From positions 45,915-109,914 of the forward strand of contig NZ_VDGT01000023.1 in NCBI RefSeq assembly GCF_006335015.1: a stretch of DNA of 64,000 bases, written 5' to 3'. The notes under the pieces are model-generated. The model was given only the letters and a program-made list of their open reading frames with translations. It had not been told where the DNA came from and ran no database searches. Of the stretch, positions 8,527 to 16,784 are shown piece after piece. Positions within the stretch are counted from its first letter, which is position 1; each line of letters opens with the position of its first letter. The stretch comes from Streptomyces sedi. GTDB lineage: Bacteria; Actinomycetota; Actinomycetes; Streptomycetales; Streptomycetaceae. Both the position numbers and the translations under genes were made by a program.

Positions 8527-9393
8527 ATGCCCTTCGGGACAACCACACCATCACGCGCCAACCGATTCGCCCTGTTCGCCGGCCTGTTGGCCCTGCCCCT
8601 GCTCGCGCTGCCCGGCGGCACCGCGAACGCGGCGGCCCCGACCGGCGGTTGGAACGAGTCCGACTGCTCGTCGGAGCACCGCCCCGTCGTCCTGGTCCAC
8701 GGCACCGGCGCCAACGGCACCGTCAACTGGCTGGGGCTCGCCCCCTATCTGGTCGACCGCGGCTACTGCGTCTACTCGCTGGACTACGGCCAGCTGCCGG
8801 GAGTGCCCGTCCTCGCCGCGCTCGGCCCCATCGAGGAGTCGTCGGCGCAGCTGGCCGACTACGTCGACGAGGTGCTGGCCACCACGGGCGCCGACGAGGT
8901 GGACCTCGTCGGCCACTCCCAGGGCGGGATGATGCCCCGCCACTACCTCAAGAACCACCCGGGCGCCGCCGACAAGGTCAACGCCCTGGTCGCGCTCGCC
9001 CCCAGCACCAACGGCACCACGCTGTCCGGGCTCACCACGCTGCTCGACATCGTCCCCGGGCTCGCCGACGCCATCGACACCTTCACCCCGGCCCTGACCC
9101 AGCAGGTCGTCGGCTCCGACTTCCTGACCGAGCTGAACGCCGACGGCCACACCGTCCCCGGCGTCGAGTACACCGTGATCGCCACCCGTTACGACCAGGT
9201 CGTCACGCCGTACGAGACGCAGTTCATCGACGAGCCCGGCGTGCGCAACGTGCTGCTCCAGGACCTCTGCCCGCTGAACGTCTCCGAGCACGTCTCCATC
9301 GGCCTCGGCGACCGGATGGCCTTCCACGAGGTGGTCAACGCCCTCGACCCGGCGGGCGCCGAGCCGACCGACTGCCGCCACCTCGTCTCCTGA
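8527..9393 (+). CDS. Secreted alpha/beta-hydrolase lipase (class 2, LipA/EstB-like)
   Basis: The 288-residue protein is exported. A Sec signal peptide covers residues 1 to about 35, with a hydrophobic core FALFAGLLALPLLALPG and cleavage near ANA-AAP. The mature protein has the oxyanion stretch VVLVHGTGANG (about 54-64), and the nucleophile elbow GHSQGG puts the catalytic serine at about residue 131. A late histidine candidate lies in MAFHEVV. Cysteine pairs near 47/81 and at the C-terminus probably form disulfides. It should hydrolyse extracellular esters or triglycerides. The ATG at 8527 has GAGGAG about ten bases upstream, better than the in-frame ATG at 8512. Confidence 0.87.
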   Translation: MPFGTTTPSRANRFALFAGLLALPLLALPGGTANAAAPTGGWNESDCSSEHRPVVLVHGTGANGTVNWLGLAPYLVDRGYCVYSLDYGQLPGVPVLAALGPIEESSAQLADYVDEVLATTGADEVDLVGHSQGGMMPRHYLKNHPGAADKVNALVALAPSTNGTTLSGLTTLLDIVPGLADAIDTFTPALTQQVVGSDFLTELNADGHTVPGVEYTVIATRYDQVVTPYETQFIDEPGVRNVLLQDLCPLNVSEHVSIGLGDRMAFHEVVNALDPAGAEPTDCRHLVS

Positions 9394-9408
9394 GGGGCCT
9401 TCGCCGTC

Positions 9409-10068
9409 TCACTCCCCGTAGAGCCGCTGGGCGTAGGCCGGGCCGTAGTGCTCCTCCAACACCTCCAGCGGCTCGTCGGGGCGCTCCAGCGCCTTGGCGA
9501 GCCGGGCCCTGGTCGGCAGCACGTCCGGCCGCCAGCTCTCCGGCTCCCAGGCGCGGGAACGCAGAAAGGCCTTGGCGCAGTGGTGGAAGACCTCCTCGAC
9601 CTCCACCAGCAGCGCGAGCCGGGGGCGGTTGCCCCGGACCACCATGCGGTCCAGGAACGGCGCCCGGCTGACGATCCTGGCGCGGCCGTTGACCCGCAGC
9701 GTGTCGCCACGCCCCGGCAGCAGGAAGATCAGGCCGACCCGGGGGTTGCGCAGGATGTTGTGGAAGCCGTCCACCCTGCGGTTCCCCGGGCGGTCGGGTA
9801 TCGCGAGGGTGTGGTCGTCCAACACCAGCGCGACGCCTGCCGGATCGCCCTTCGGCGAGACGTCGAGCCGGCCCTCCGCGTCCGAGGTGGCGACCAGGCA
9901 GAGCGGCGAGTGCGCCAGCCACTCCCGGTCCCACGAATGAAGCGCCGTGCGGACCTTGTCCCTGGTGTACGGCTTGGGCTCGCCGACCAGCGCGGTCAAC
10001 TCCTCCTCGCTGGCGACCTCGTGTATCTCCCCGGCTCTCCGCCAGGGCGTCTCGTCGTCGACCACCAC
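9409..10068 (-). CDS. Pyridoxamine 5'-phosphate oxidase-fold (PPOX, MSMEG_1061-like) flavoprotein
   Basis: The product is about 219 residues of split-barrel FMN- or F420-binding fold. Typical stretches are LCLVATSDAEGRLDVSPKGD near the N-terminus of the barrel, LAIPDRPGNRRVDGFHNIL, VGLIFLLPGRGDTLRVNG in the middle, and VEEVFHHCAKAFLRS near the end. This pattern is characteristic of the MSMEG_1061 group, whose substrates are unknown. The frame is open to 10173 only through a TTG. The GTG at 10068 follows GGAGG at five-base spacing and gives the usual family length. It is divergent from the siderophore module, and an iron box lies in the shared region, so it may also be iron-controlled. Confidence 0.85.
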   Translation of the reverse strand: MVVDDETPWRRAGEIHEVASEEELTALVGEPKPYTRDKVRTALHSWDREWLAHSPLCLVATSDAEGRLDVSPKGDPAGVALVLDDHTLAIPDRPGNRRVDGFHNILRNPRVGLIFLLPGRGDTLRVNGRARIVSRAPFLDRMVVRGNRPRLALLVEVEEVFHHCAKAFLRSRAWEPESWRPDVLPTRARLAKALERPDEPLEVLEEHYGPAYAQRLYGE

Positions 10069-10188
10069 GTGCTCCTCCCCGTCCCAAGGAGGCCCCGAAT
10101 CCCCCGGGCTCTCCTGCTCGGCGAGCCTACTCCCGCCCACTGACAGTGGCGTCGGCGAAGCCCGGTGTGGCAAGGCTCGGTTGCAAGG

Positions 10189-10207
10189 TTAGGTGTGCCT
10201 AACCTAA
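10189..10207. promoter_or_regulatory. Iron box (DmdR1/IdeR operator)
   Basis: TTAGGTGTGCCTAACCTAA matches the 19-bp streptomycete iron box (TTAGGTTAGGCTMACCTAA type) apart from the central bases. It lies about 90 bases upstream of the siderophore decarboxylase and 121 bases upstream of the divergent PPOX gene. Repression by an iron-loaded DmdR/IdeR protein is expected. Confidence 0.88.
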
Positions 10208-10297
10208 ATTGTCGTGGGTTGCCGTCCGGCCACGCTCTCCGGACACGTAGACCCCCACGACAGCCGCGACACCCGAGACAAGGGACGCCACCGACTC

Positions 10298-11848
10298 ATG
10301 AGCATGTCCGGCCACGTACCCACCGTGCCCGCGCCCGACCCCCTGAGGGAGCCCGACCTGCTGGCCGCCGACCCCGAGGGCATCGTCGAGGTCGGCCGCC
10401 TCGTCGGTGAGTTGACCAGCGAGGCCGCCAAGGCCCTGCGCCGCAGGAGTGGCCCGCTCCCACCGCTCACGCCCCTCGAACTCGCCCACGTGGTGGACGC
10501 CCAACTCCCCGAGGGCCCGCTGCCGGCCGACGGCGGTGGCCGCGAGGCGGTGCTCGCGCTGGCCAGGACCTACGCCAGCCACACCGTCGACCTCGCCGAC
10601 CCCAGGGCAGCCGCCCACCTCCAACCCCCGGCGCTCGGCGTCGCCACCGCGACCGACGTGCTGGCCTCCGCGTTCAACGCCTCCGTCGACACCTGGGACA
10701 GCGGCCCCGTCGCCGTCGAGTTGGAGAGCCGGCTGGTGCGCGCGCTCACCGCGCTCGCCGGCTACGGACCGGGGGCCGACGGCGTGCTCACCCCCGGCGG
10801 CACCGCCTCCAACCTCCAGGCCCTGCTCATCGCCCGCGACACCGCGCTGCGCGCCCAACGCGACGTCAGAAGCGCGGGACTGACCGGAATGGCCACCCAA
10901 CCCGTCCTCTACTGCTCGGAGTTGGCACACTTCTCGGTCGCCAGGGCCTGCTCCGTGCTGGGCCTCGGCGAGGAGGCCGTCCGCCCCGTGCCCGCCGACG
11001 CGCACCGCAGGATGACCGCCGAGGCACTGGAGAAGGCCCTCGAAGCGCGCGCCGGGAACGAACTGCCGATCGCCGTCGTCGCCACCGCCGGTACCACCGA
11101 CTACGGCTCCGTCGACCCGCTGCCCGAACTCGCCGCCACCGCCCACCGCCACGGCGCCCGGCTGCACGTCGACGCCGCCTACGGGGGCGGCGCGCTCTTC
11201 TCCGACCGGCTGCGCCCGCTGCTCGACGGCATCGAGCACGCCGACTCGCTCACCATCGACCTGCACAAGACCGCCTGGCAGCCGGCCGCCGCCAGCGTGC
11301 TGCTGGTCCGCGACCGCGCCGACCTGACGACCAGCACCGGGCTGCGCGTCGCCTACCTCAACCCCGACGACGACGGAGCCGCCGGCTACGACGGGCTGCT
11401 CGGCCACTCGTTGGCCACCACCCGCAGGGCCGACGCGCTCAAGGTCGTCGCCACCTTCCTCGCGCTCGGCAGGCGCGGCGTGGGACGGATGCTGGAGACC
11501 TGCCACGACCTGGCCCTATTCGCCGCCGAACGGATAACGGCCCACCCACGGCTGGAACTCGTCGCCGACCCCGTGCTCACCACCGTGGTCTTCCGCTATG
11601 TCCCCGCCGGCGGCAGCCCCGACCCCGAACGTGCCGACGCCGTCAACGGCGCGCTGCGCCGCCGGCTGCTGCTCCAGGGCCGCGCGCTGATCGGCCGCAC
11701 CGACGACCTGGCCGGCGACGAGGCCACCGGCCGCGTCCGACTCAAACTCACCCTGCTCAACCCGCGGGCCACGCGGGACGACATCCAGGAGCTGCTGACC
11801 GCCGTCGAGGTGGCGGGACGCGCCGTGGAGACGGAGGAACTCCCGTGA
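10298..11848 (+). CDS. PLP-dependent diamine-forming decarboxylase of siderophore type (DesA-like)
   Basis: The 516-residue group II decarboxylase removes CO2 from a basic amino acid to give a diamine for hydroxamate siderophores: lysine to cadaverine, ornithine to putrescine or 2,4-diaminobutyrate to diaminopropane. The cofactor site is clear. LHVDAAYGGG supplies the aspartate that pairs with the pyridine nitrogen, and the Schiff-base lysine is K324 in TIDLHKTAWQPAAAS; the HK-x-x-WQP form is typical of DesA and diaminobutyrate decarboxylases. GVLTPGGTASNL binds phosphate. The ATG at 10298 follows AGGGA; a second ATG lies at 10304. Its stop overlaps the GTG of the hydroxylase gene by four bases. 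The iron box upstream predicts expression under iron starvation. The substrate is not determined by sequence. Confidence 0.85.
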   Translation: MSMSGHVPTVPAPDPLREPDLLAADPEGIVEVGRLVGELTSEAAKALRRRSGPLPPLTPLELAHVVDAQLPEGPLPADGGGREAVLALARTYASHTVDLADPRAAAHLQPPALGVATATDVLASAFNASVDTWDSGPVAVELESRLVRALTALAGYGPGADGVLTPGGTASNLQALLIARDTALRAQRDVRSAGLTGMATQPVLYCSELAHFSVARACSVLGLGEEAVRPVPADAHRRMTAEALEKALEARAGNELPIAVVATAGTTDYGSVDPLPELAATAHRHGARLHVDAAYGGGALFSDRLRPLLDGIEHADSLTIDLHKTAWQPAAASVLLVRDRADLTTSTGLRVAYLNPDDDGAAGYDGLLGHSLATTRRADALKVVATFLALGRRGVGRMLETCHDLALFAAERITAHPRLELVADPVLTTVVFRYVPAGGSPDPERADAVNGALRRRLLLQGRALIGRTDDLAGDEATGRVRLKLTLLNPRATRDDIQELLTAVEVAGRAVETEELP

Positions 11849-13191
11849 CCGAGTCCGAACCCGGGCCCCCGGCCGAGCCCGAACTCGACCTGGCGGCCGT
11901 CGGCATAGGCCCGTTCAACCTCGCCCTCGCCGCGCTCGCCGACGAGGTGCCCGAGCTGCGCTTCGCCGCGTTCGACCGCCGCCCGCGCTACGACTGGCAC
12001 CCGGGCCTGATGTTCGACTGGGCCTCGCTCCAGGTCGGCTTCCTCGCCGACCTCGTCACACTGATCCGCCCCACCAGCCGCTGGTCGTTCCTCAACTACC
12101 TGGTCGAACACGACCGGATGTACCCCTTCTACATCGCCGAACGCTTCCACGTCCCGCGCCGCGAGTACGCCGACTACTGCGCCTGGGCCGCCGCCCGGCT
12201 GTCGGGCTGCCACTTCGGCACCGACGTCACGGCCGTCGACTGGGACGCCACGACCGAACGCTGGCTGCTCACCCTCCGCGACACCGCCACCGGCGCCGTC
12301 ACCACCCGCCGCGCCCGCCACCTCGTCATGGGCGTCGGCACCGAACCCGTCCTGCCCGAGCCGCTGCGCCGGCTCGCCGGCGAACGGGTCTTCCACTCCG
12401 GCGAGTACCTGCACCGCGTCGACGCGCTCGCCGATGCCGGCACCCGTTCCGTCACCGTGGTCGGCTCCGGACAGTCGGGCGCCGAGGTCTTCCTCGACCT
12501 GCTGCGCCGCCAGCGCGACGCCGGCTGGTCAATCAACTGGCTCACCCGCTCCTGGGGGTTCGCCCCACTGGACTACTCCAAACTGGTGCTGGAGTACACC
12601 ACCCCCGCCTACATGCGGTACTTCCACGCCTTGCCACCGGAGACCAGGGACCGACTGGTCACCTCCCAGTGGCAGCTCTACAAGGGCATCGACAGCGAGA
12701 CCATCGACCTCATCCACCAGGAGCTCTACGACCACCTGCTCGACGGCGACCGGCCTCCCGTCACGCTGCTCCCCGCCACGGCCGTGCGCGGCGCCGAGGC
12801 CGACGAGGACGGCGGCCTGCGCCTGACCACCTGGCACGCCGACACCGAGCGCGAGGCCGTCCACCGCACCGAGGCGGTGATCGCCTCCACCGGCTACGCG
12901 GCGCGCCGACCCGACTGCCTGGCCCCCGTCGAGAAGCTCATCCTCTGGGACGCGCGGGGCCGTTACGACGTCTCGGCCGAACACCGGGTGGCGACCGCCC
13001 CCGAGGTCACCGGCGGGCTCTTCGTCCAGAACGCCGAACTCCACACCCACGGTGCCGCCGCCCCCGACCTGGGCATCGGCGCCTACCGCAGCGCGCTGAT
13101 CCTCAACGCGGTCGCGGGGCGGGACGTCTTCCGCATCCCGAGGAACACGGCGTTCCAGACGTTCGGACCGGGGGCGCCGCCGGCCGGATGA
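11845..13191 (+). CDS. SidA/IucD/PvdA-family flavin N-hydroxylase (DesB-like)
   Basis: The 448-residue NADPH- and FAD-dependent monooxygenase hydroxylates the terminal amine of lysine, ornithine or a diamine, the step that creates the hydroxamate nitrogen. The FAD site is GIGPFNLALAAL near residue 15, with FDWASLQVGFLADLVT after it. The NADPH site is VVGSGQSGAEVFLDLL. The C-terminal stretch VIASTGYAARRPDC is the family's ATGY-like motif, and GLFVQNAELHTHGAAAPDLG is also characteristic. It begins with GTG overlapping the decarboxylase stop, so the two are made together. No acyltransferase (DesC) or NIS synthetase (DesD) follows, so assembly must be encoded elsewhere or the pair makes a different product. 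Confidence 0.9.
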   Translation: MTESEPGPPAEPELDLAAVGIGPFNLALAALADEVPELRFAAFDRRPRYDWHPGLMFDWASLQVGFLADLVTLIRPTSRWSFLNYLVEHDRMYPFYIAERFHVPRREYADYCAWAAARLSGCHFGTDVTAVDWDATTERWLLTLRDTATGAVTTRRARHLVMGVGTEPVLPEPLRRLAGERVFHSGEYLHRVDALADAGTRSVTVVGSGQSGAEVFLDLLRRQRDAGWSINWLTRSWGFAPLDYSKLVLEYTTPAYMRYFHALPPETRDRLVTSQWQLYKGIDSETIDLIHQELYDHLLDGDRPPVTLLPATAVRGAEADEDGGLRLTTWHADTEREAVHRTEAVIASTGYAARRPDCLAPVEKLILWDARGRYDVSAEHRVATAPEVTGGLFVQNAELHTHGAAAPDLGIGAYRSALILNAVAGRDVFRIPRNTAFQTFGPGAPPAG

Positions 13192-13227
13192 CGCCGGCGC
13201 CGGGGGAGGTGCGGCAGAATCGGACCG

Positions 13228-13605
13228 ATGAACGGGATGACAGCGCGCATCGACCCCGAGTCCGCCGTGCCGCCCTACGAGCAGCTGTGCCGCCAGGTGG
13301 CCGAGCAGGCCAGGGGCGGCACGCTGCCCGTCGGCTACCGGCTGCCCACCGTGCGAGCCCTCGCCGCCGAGCTGGGCGTCGCGGTCAACACGGTCGCCAA
13401 GGCGTACCGCACCTTGGAGGCCGACGGCGTCGTGGAGACGCGGGGCCGCCAGGGCACGTTCGTCGCGCCCGCCGACTCGGCCGCCGCCCGGGAGGCGGCA
13501 GCCGCGGCCGAGACCTTCGCGCGCCGCGCGAAGCGGCTCGGCCTCGACGCGGACGAGGCCCTCGCGGCGGCCGTCGAGGCGGTCCGCGCCGCCTACGCCT
13601 CGTAG
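13228..13605 (+). CDS. Short GntR-family regulator (YtrA-like)
   Basis: The 125-residue protein has an N-terminal winged helix: PPYEQLCRQVAEQARGG, the wing region LPVGYRLPTVRALAAELGV, then NTVAKAYRTLEADGVVETR. Only about 50 residues of helical tail follow, too short for a FadR or UTRA effector domain, which fits the YtrA subfamily that usually represses ABC transporters. No transporter is adjacent. It lies 36 bases after the hydroxylase and may be co-transcribed with the siderophore pair, although the close spacing could be chance. Confidence 0.87.
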   Translation: MNGMTARIDPESAVPPYEQLCRQVAEQARGGTLPVGYRLPTVRALAAELGVAVNTVAKAYRTLEADGVVETRGRQGTFVAPADSAAAREAAAAAETFARRAKRLGLDADEALAAAVEAVRAAYAS

Positions 13606-13634
13606 CGCGCCGGGAGTCGCTCACTCACCCGGCC

Positions 13635-13668
13635 GGTCGGCCCGCCGCCACGCGGCAGCGGGCCGACC
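13635..13668. terminator. Convergent hairpin terminator
   Basis: A perfect 11-bp stem (13635-13645 with 13658-13668) with a 12-base loop lies between the ends of the GntR gene and the GH13 gene and can stop both transcripts. Confidence 0.7.
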
Positions 13669-13681
13669 CGCCGGGGCGACG

Positions 13682-15358
13682 TCACCCCCGGGCGGAGCCA
13701 CCGCCCCAGAGCCAGACCGTCGTGTCGGGGGGCAGCTGGCCGTTGACCAGTCGTTCACTGGTCAGCAGCACACCCCAGTTCCTCGGCAACGGGTACGGCT
13801 CGTCGGAGAAGTTGACCGCGCACCGCAGCACCGGGGAGCGCTCGAAGGCGAGCACCCCCTCCGGGGTCGCCAGCCAGCGCAGCGTCCCGCTGTCGAAGCC
13901 CGGCTGCTCCCGCCGCAGCCGCAGCGCCGAGCGGTATAGCTCCAGCATCGACCAGGGGATGCCCGACTGCGCCTGCGCCGTCAGGCTCTTCCACTCCGCC
14001 GGCTGCGGCAGCCACGGCTCCGTGCCCTTCGGGCCGAAGCCGAACGGCCCGTCGAGCCCCGACCACGGCAGCGGCACCCGGCAGCCGTCGCGCCCGCGCA
14101 CCGTGCGCCCGGAACGTTCCCACGTGGGGTCGGCCAGCACCTCTTCCGGCAGGTCCTCGACCTCCCACAGGCCCAACTCCTCGCCCTGGTACAGGTAGGC
14201 GCCGCCGGGCAGCGCCAGCGTCAGCAGCGCGGCGGCGCGCGCCCTGCGCGTTCCCAGCTCCAGGTCGACGCCGCCCCCGACGGTGTTGTGCTCGTGCGTC
14301 GTGGTGTCCTCGCGCCCGTAACGGGTGACGTGCCGGGGCACGTCGTGGTTGGAGAGCACCCAGGTCGGCGGCGCGCCGACCGTCGCCAGCGTGGTCACGC
14401 TGCGGTCGATCACCTCCCGCATCGCCTTCGGGTCCCAGGAGGACTTCAGATAGGGGAAGTTGAACGCCGTGTGCAGTTCGTCCTGGCGCAGATAGCCCGC
14501 CAGCCGCTCGTCCCGCACGTGCGCCTCGGCCACGAAGACCCGGTCGCCCGCGTAGGAGTCGGCGATCTTGCGCCACGCCTGGTAGATCTCGTGGACGCCG
14601 TCCTGGTCCCAGTGCGGGTGGCTCTCCCGGTGCCGCTCGTGCTCGAAGACGGCGTCCTCGGGGATGCCCAGGTCGGGCAGGTCCGGGTCCTTCACCAGCC
14701 CGTGCGCCACGTCGATCCGGAAGCCGTCCACCCCCCGGTCGAACCAGAAGCGCAGGATCGACTCGAACTCGTCCCGCACCTCCCGGTTGCCCCAGTGCAG
14801 GTCCGGCTGGAGTGAGTCGAACAGGTGCAGGTACCACTGGCCCGGCGTGCCGTCGGGCTCGGTGACGCGCGTCCACGCGGGTCCGCCGAACCGGCTGCGC
14901 CAGTCGTTGGGCGGACGGGCGCCGTCCTCACCCAGGCCGTCCCTGAAGACGTAGCGCTCCCGCTCGGGCGAGCCCGGTGCGGCGGCCAACGCCTCCTGGA
15001 ACCAGACGTGTTGCTCGGAGGTGTGGTTGGGGACGATGTCCAGCACGACGCGCATCCCGAAGGTGTGCGCCTCGGCGATCATCTCCTCGGCCTCGGCGAG
15101 GGTGCCGAAGGCGGGGTCGATGTTCCGGTAGTCGGCGACGTCGTAGCCGCCGTCGGCCATCGGGGACGGATACCAGGGGTTGATCCACAGCGCGTCCACC
15201 CCCAGTTCCTGAAGGTAGGGCAGACGGGCACGCAGACCGGCGAGGTCGCCGATCCCGTCGCCGTTCCCGTCGGCGAAGCTTCTGATGTAGACCTGGTAGA
15301 TGACGGCGTCTCGCCACCAGGGCGCGGCCGACTTCTGGTCAATGCGGGTGCGGGGCAC
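13682..15358 (-). CDS. GH13 alpha-glucosidase
   Basis: The 558-residue intracellular enzyme (no signal peptide) hydrolyses alpha-glucosidic bonds of maltose-type oligosaccharides. It shows the conserved GH13 regions: DIVPNHTSEQHVWF (region I), GFRIDVAHGL with nucleophile D216 (II), FVAEAHV with acid/base E278 (III) and LSNHDVPRH (IV). The GFRIDVAHGL form suggests subfamily 30 or a neighbour rather than trehalose synthase. The (beta/alpha)8 barrel starts at once (AVIYQVYIRSFADGNGDGIGD) and a beta domain closes the chain. It lies 55 bases downstream of the LacI gene on the same strand, so the two are probably an operon controlled by that regulator. No sugar transporter is next to them. Confidence 0.92.
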   Translation of the reverse strand: MPRTRIDQKSAAPWWRDAVIYQVYIRSFADGNGDGIGDLAGLRARLPYLQELGVDALWINPWYPSPMADGGYDVADYRNIDPAFGTLAEAEEMIAEAHTFGMRVVLDIVPNHTSEQHVWFQEALAAAPGSPERERYVFRDGLGEDGARPPNDWRSRFGGPAWTRVTEPDGTPGQWYLHLFDSLQPDLHWGNREVRDEFESILRFWFDRGVDGFRIDVAHGLVKDPDLPDLGIPEDAVFEHERHRESHPHWDQDGVHEIYQAWRKIADSYAGDRVFVAEAHVRDERLAGYLRQDELHTAFNFPYLKSSWDPKAMREVIDRSVTTLATVGAPPTWVLSNHDVPRHVTRYGREDTTTHEHNTVGGGVDLELGTRRARAAALLTLALPGGAYLYQGEELGLWEVEDLPEEVLADPTWERSGRTVRGRDGCRVPLPWSGLDGPFGFGPKGTEPWLPQPAEWKSLTAQAQSGIPWSMLELYRSALRLRREQPGFDSGTLRWLATPEGVLAFERSPVLRCAVNFSDEPYPLPRNWGVLLTSERLVNGQLPPDTTVWLWGGGSARG

Positions 15359-15413
15359 GTATCTTCCATTCCTCTTGCGAGTTGACCCTGGGAGATGCGC
15401 GGTCGGCGGCGGC

Positions 15414-16490
15414 TCACCGCGCGGTGGTGCTGTGCTGGTCCGGTTCAGGTCCCGGCCGAGGTGTGGAGTGATATCGGGGCGGATGTTCCCGCGCCGCGCC
15501 GGTGGTGCCCCGGACTACCAGCCGGGTCGGCACCACCACCTGGGTGGGCTCCTCGTCGCCCCCGGACAGCGCGTCCAGTATCTGGCGGGCGAGCAACTCT
15601 CCCTGGTGGGCTACGGGTTGCGCGATCGTGGTGAGATCGAGCAGCTCGGCCGTCTCGTGGTCGTCAAACCCGATGACCGAGACATCGTCGGGGGCGGATA
15701 GCCCCATGCGGCCCAACGTCCGCAGTGCGCCGAAGGCCATCTGGTCCGACTCGGCGAAGACCGCCGTCGGGGGTTCGGCGAGGCTCAGCAGCTGTGCCAT
15801 CGCCGAGGCGCCCTCGTCGATACTGAGATGGCCAGGCACTTCCAGATCCGGGTCGTAGGCAATCCCGGCCTGCGCGAGCACCGTGCGGTAGGCGTGCTGG
15901 CGAACGATCGGGGTGGTGAACCCCCGAGGATCTCCGGGGGCGGCGGTGATCATACCGATGCGCCGGTGCCCCAGGTTGATCAGGTGGCGCACGGCGGTGC
16001 TCGCGCCCTCCTGGTTGTCGATCGAGACATGCCAGCAGCCCGGAATCGAGCCGCCGAGCACGGCGATCGGCACCTCCATCGAGACCAGCGCCTCGCTCTC
16101 CGCTGCGGACAGCGGGAGGTTGAGCACGATCAGGGCGTCCACCCTGCGGCGCAGCGGCATCCTGGTGAAGAACCGCTCGTGCACCCGCTCGTCACCGAGG
16201 TTGTAGAGCAGCAGATCGAGGTCGTGGGCGCGCAGCACCGAGTCGACGCCGGCCAGCACCTGGCTGTAGAACCAGCGGTTGACGAAAGGCACCACGACGC
16301 CGACGGTGCCCGTGCGGCCGGAGGCGAGCGAGGAGGCGTGCGGGGAGACCGAGTACGACAGCTCCTCGGCGGCGCGCAGCACGCGCTCCCTGGTCGCCGC
16401 CGACACGTTCGGCAGCCCGCGCAGGGCACGGGAGACGGTGGCGGTCGACACCTCGGCCCGCTTGGCGACATCGATGATGCTCGTGGCCAT
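15414..16490 (-). CDS. LacI-family regulator of the alpha-glucosidase operon
   Basis: The 358-residue repressor starts MATSIIDVAKRAEVSTATVS, a canonical LacI helix-turn-helix with hinge helix RVLRAAEELSYSVSPHASS. A periplasmic-binding-protein-like effector domain follows (GTVGVVVPFVNRWFYSQVLAG through DDVSVIGFDDHETAELLDLTTI). The ATG at 16490 is preceded by GGAGGG; an upstream in-frame start would add a non-conserved tail. A perfect LacI-type operator lies upstream at 16543-16556, so autoregulation is likely. The gene precedes the GH13 gene by 55 bases. The effector is presumably a malto-oligosaccharide or glucose derivative, inferred from the neighbour. Confidence 0.92.
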   Translation of the reverse strand: MATSIIDVAKRAEVSTATVSRALRGLPNVSAATRERVLRAAEELSYSVSPHASSLASGRTGTVGVVVPFVNRWFYSQVLAGVDSVLRAHDLDLLLYNLGDERVHERFFTRMPLRRRVDALIVLNLPLSAAESEALVSMEVPIAVLGGSIPGCWHVSIDNQEGASTAVRHLINLGHRRIGMITAAPGDPRGFTTPIVRQHAYRTVLAQAGIAYDPDLEVPGHLSIDEGASAMAQLLSLAEPPTAVFAESDQMAFGALRTLGRMGLSAPDDVSVIGFDDHETAELLDLTTIAQPVAHQGELLARQILDALSGGDEEPTQVVVPTRLVVRGTTGAAREHPPRYHSTPRPGPEPDQHSTTAR

Positions 16491-16542
16491 AACCCTCCGA
16501 TCAACGGCGGTACGCCGAACGTACTGCCGACACCGGAGGTGG

Positions 16543-16556
16543 TGCAATCGCTTACA
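16543..16556. promoter_or_regulatory. LacI-family operator
   Basis: On the minus strand the site reads TGTAAGCGATTGCA, a full match to the LacI/CcpA-type consensus TGNAANCGNTTNCA. It lies about 55 bases upstream of the lacI-like start. An AT-rich stretch beside it at 16557-16570 probably belongs to the promoter. Confidence 0.75.
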
Positions 16557-16714
16557 TGAAAAAATCTTGTGCTTTCAGCCAACTCAGGGCGCGAAACGGG
16601 CGATTGACGTCCGTGTCGACCCGTCAGCCCTGTCGCGGCGCGTTGTAAACGTGTGCATGAGAACAGTTCCCGTGAAACGTTCCCCGGAAGGCATACCCAC
16701 TCGGCGCGCCCGGA

Positions 16715-16769
16715 ACGGCCGGACCCGGCCGGCCGACGCGTGGGCGTCGAGCCGACCGGGCCCGGCCGT
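16715..16769 (-). terminator. Hairpin terminator of the exported-protein gene
   Basis: A 14-bp stem with one mismatch (16715-16728 with 16756-16769) lies directly after the stop codon at 16785 on the minus strand. Confidence 0.55.
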
Positions 16770-16784
16770 CGTGAACGGCGTGCG

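Noticed and set aside
13228..13605. Treating the small GntR gene as the regulator of the siderophore pair
   Set aside because: The iron box explains control of the pair; a YtrA-like protein usually regulates a transporter, and nothing beyond proximity supports the link.
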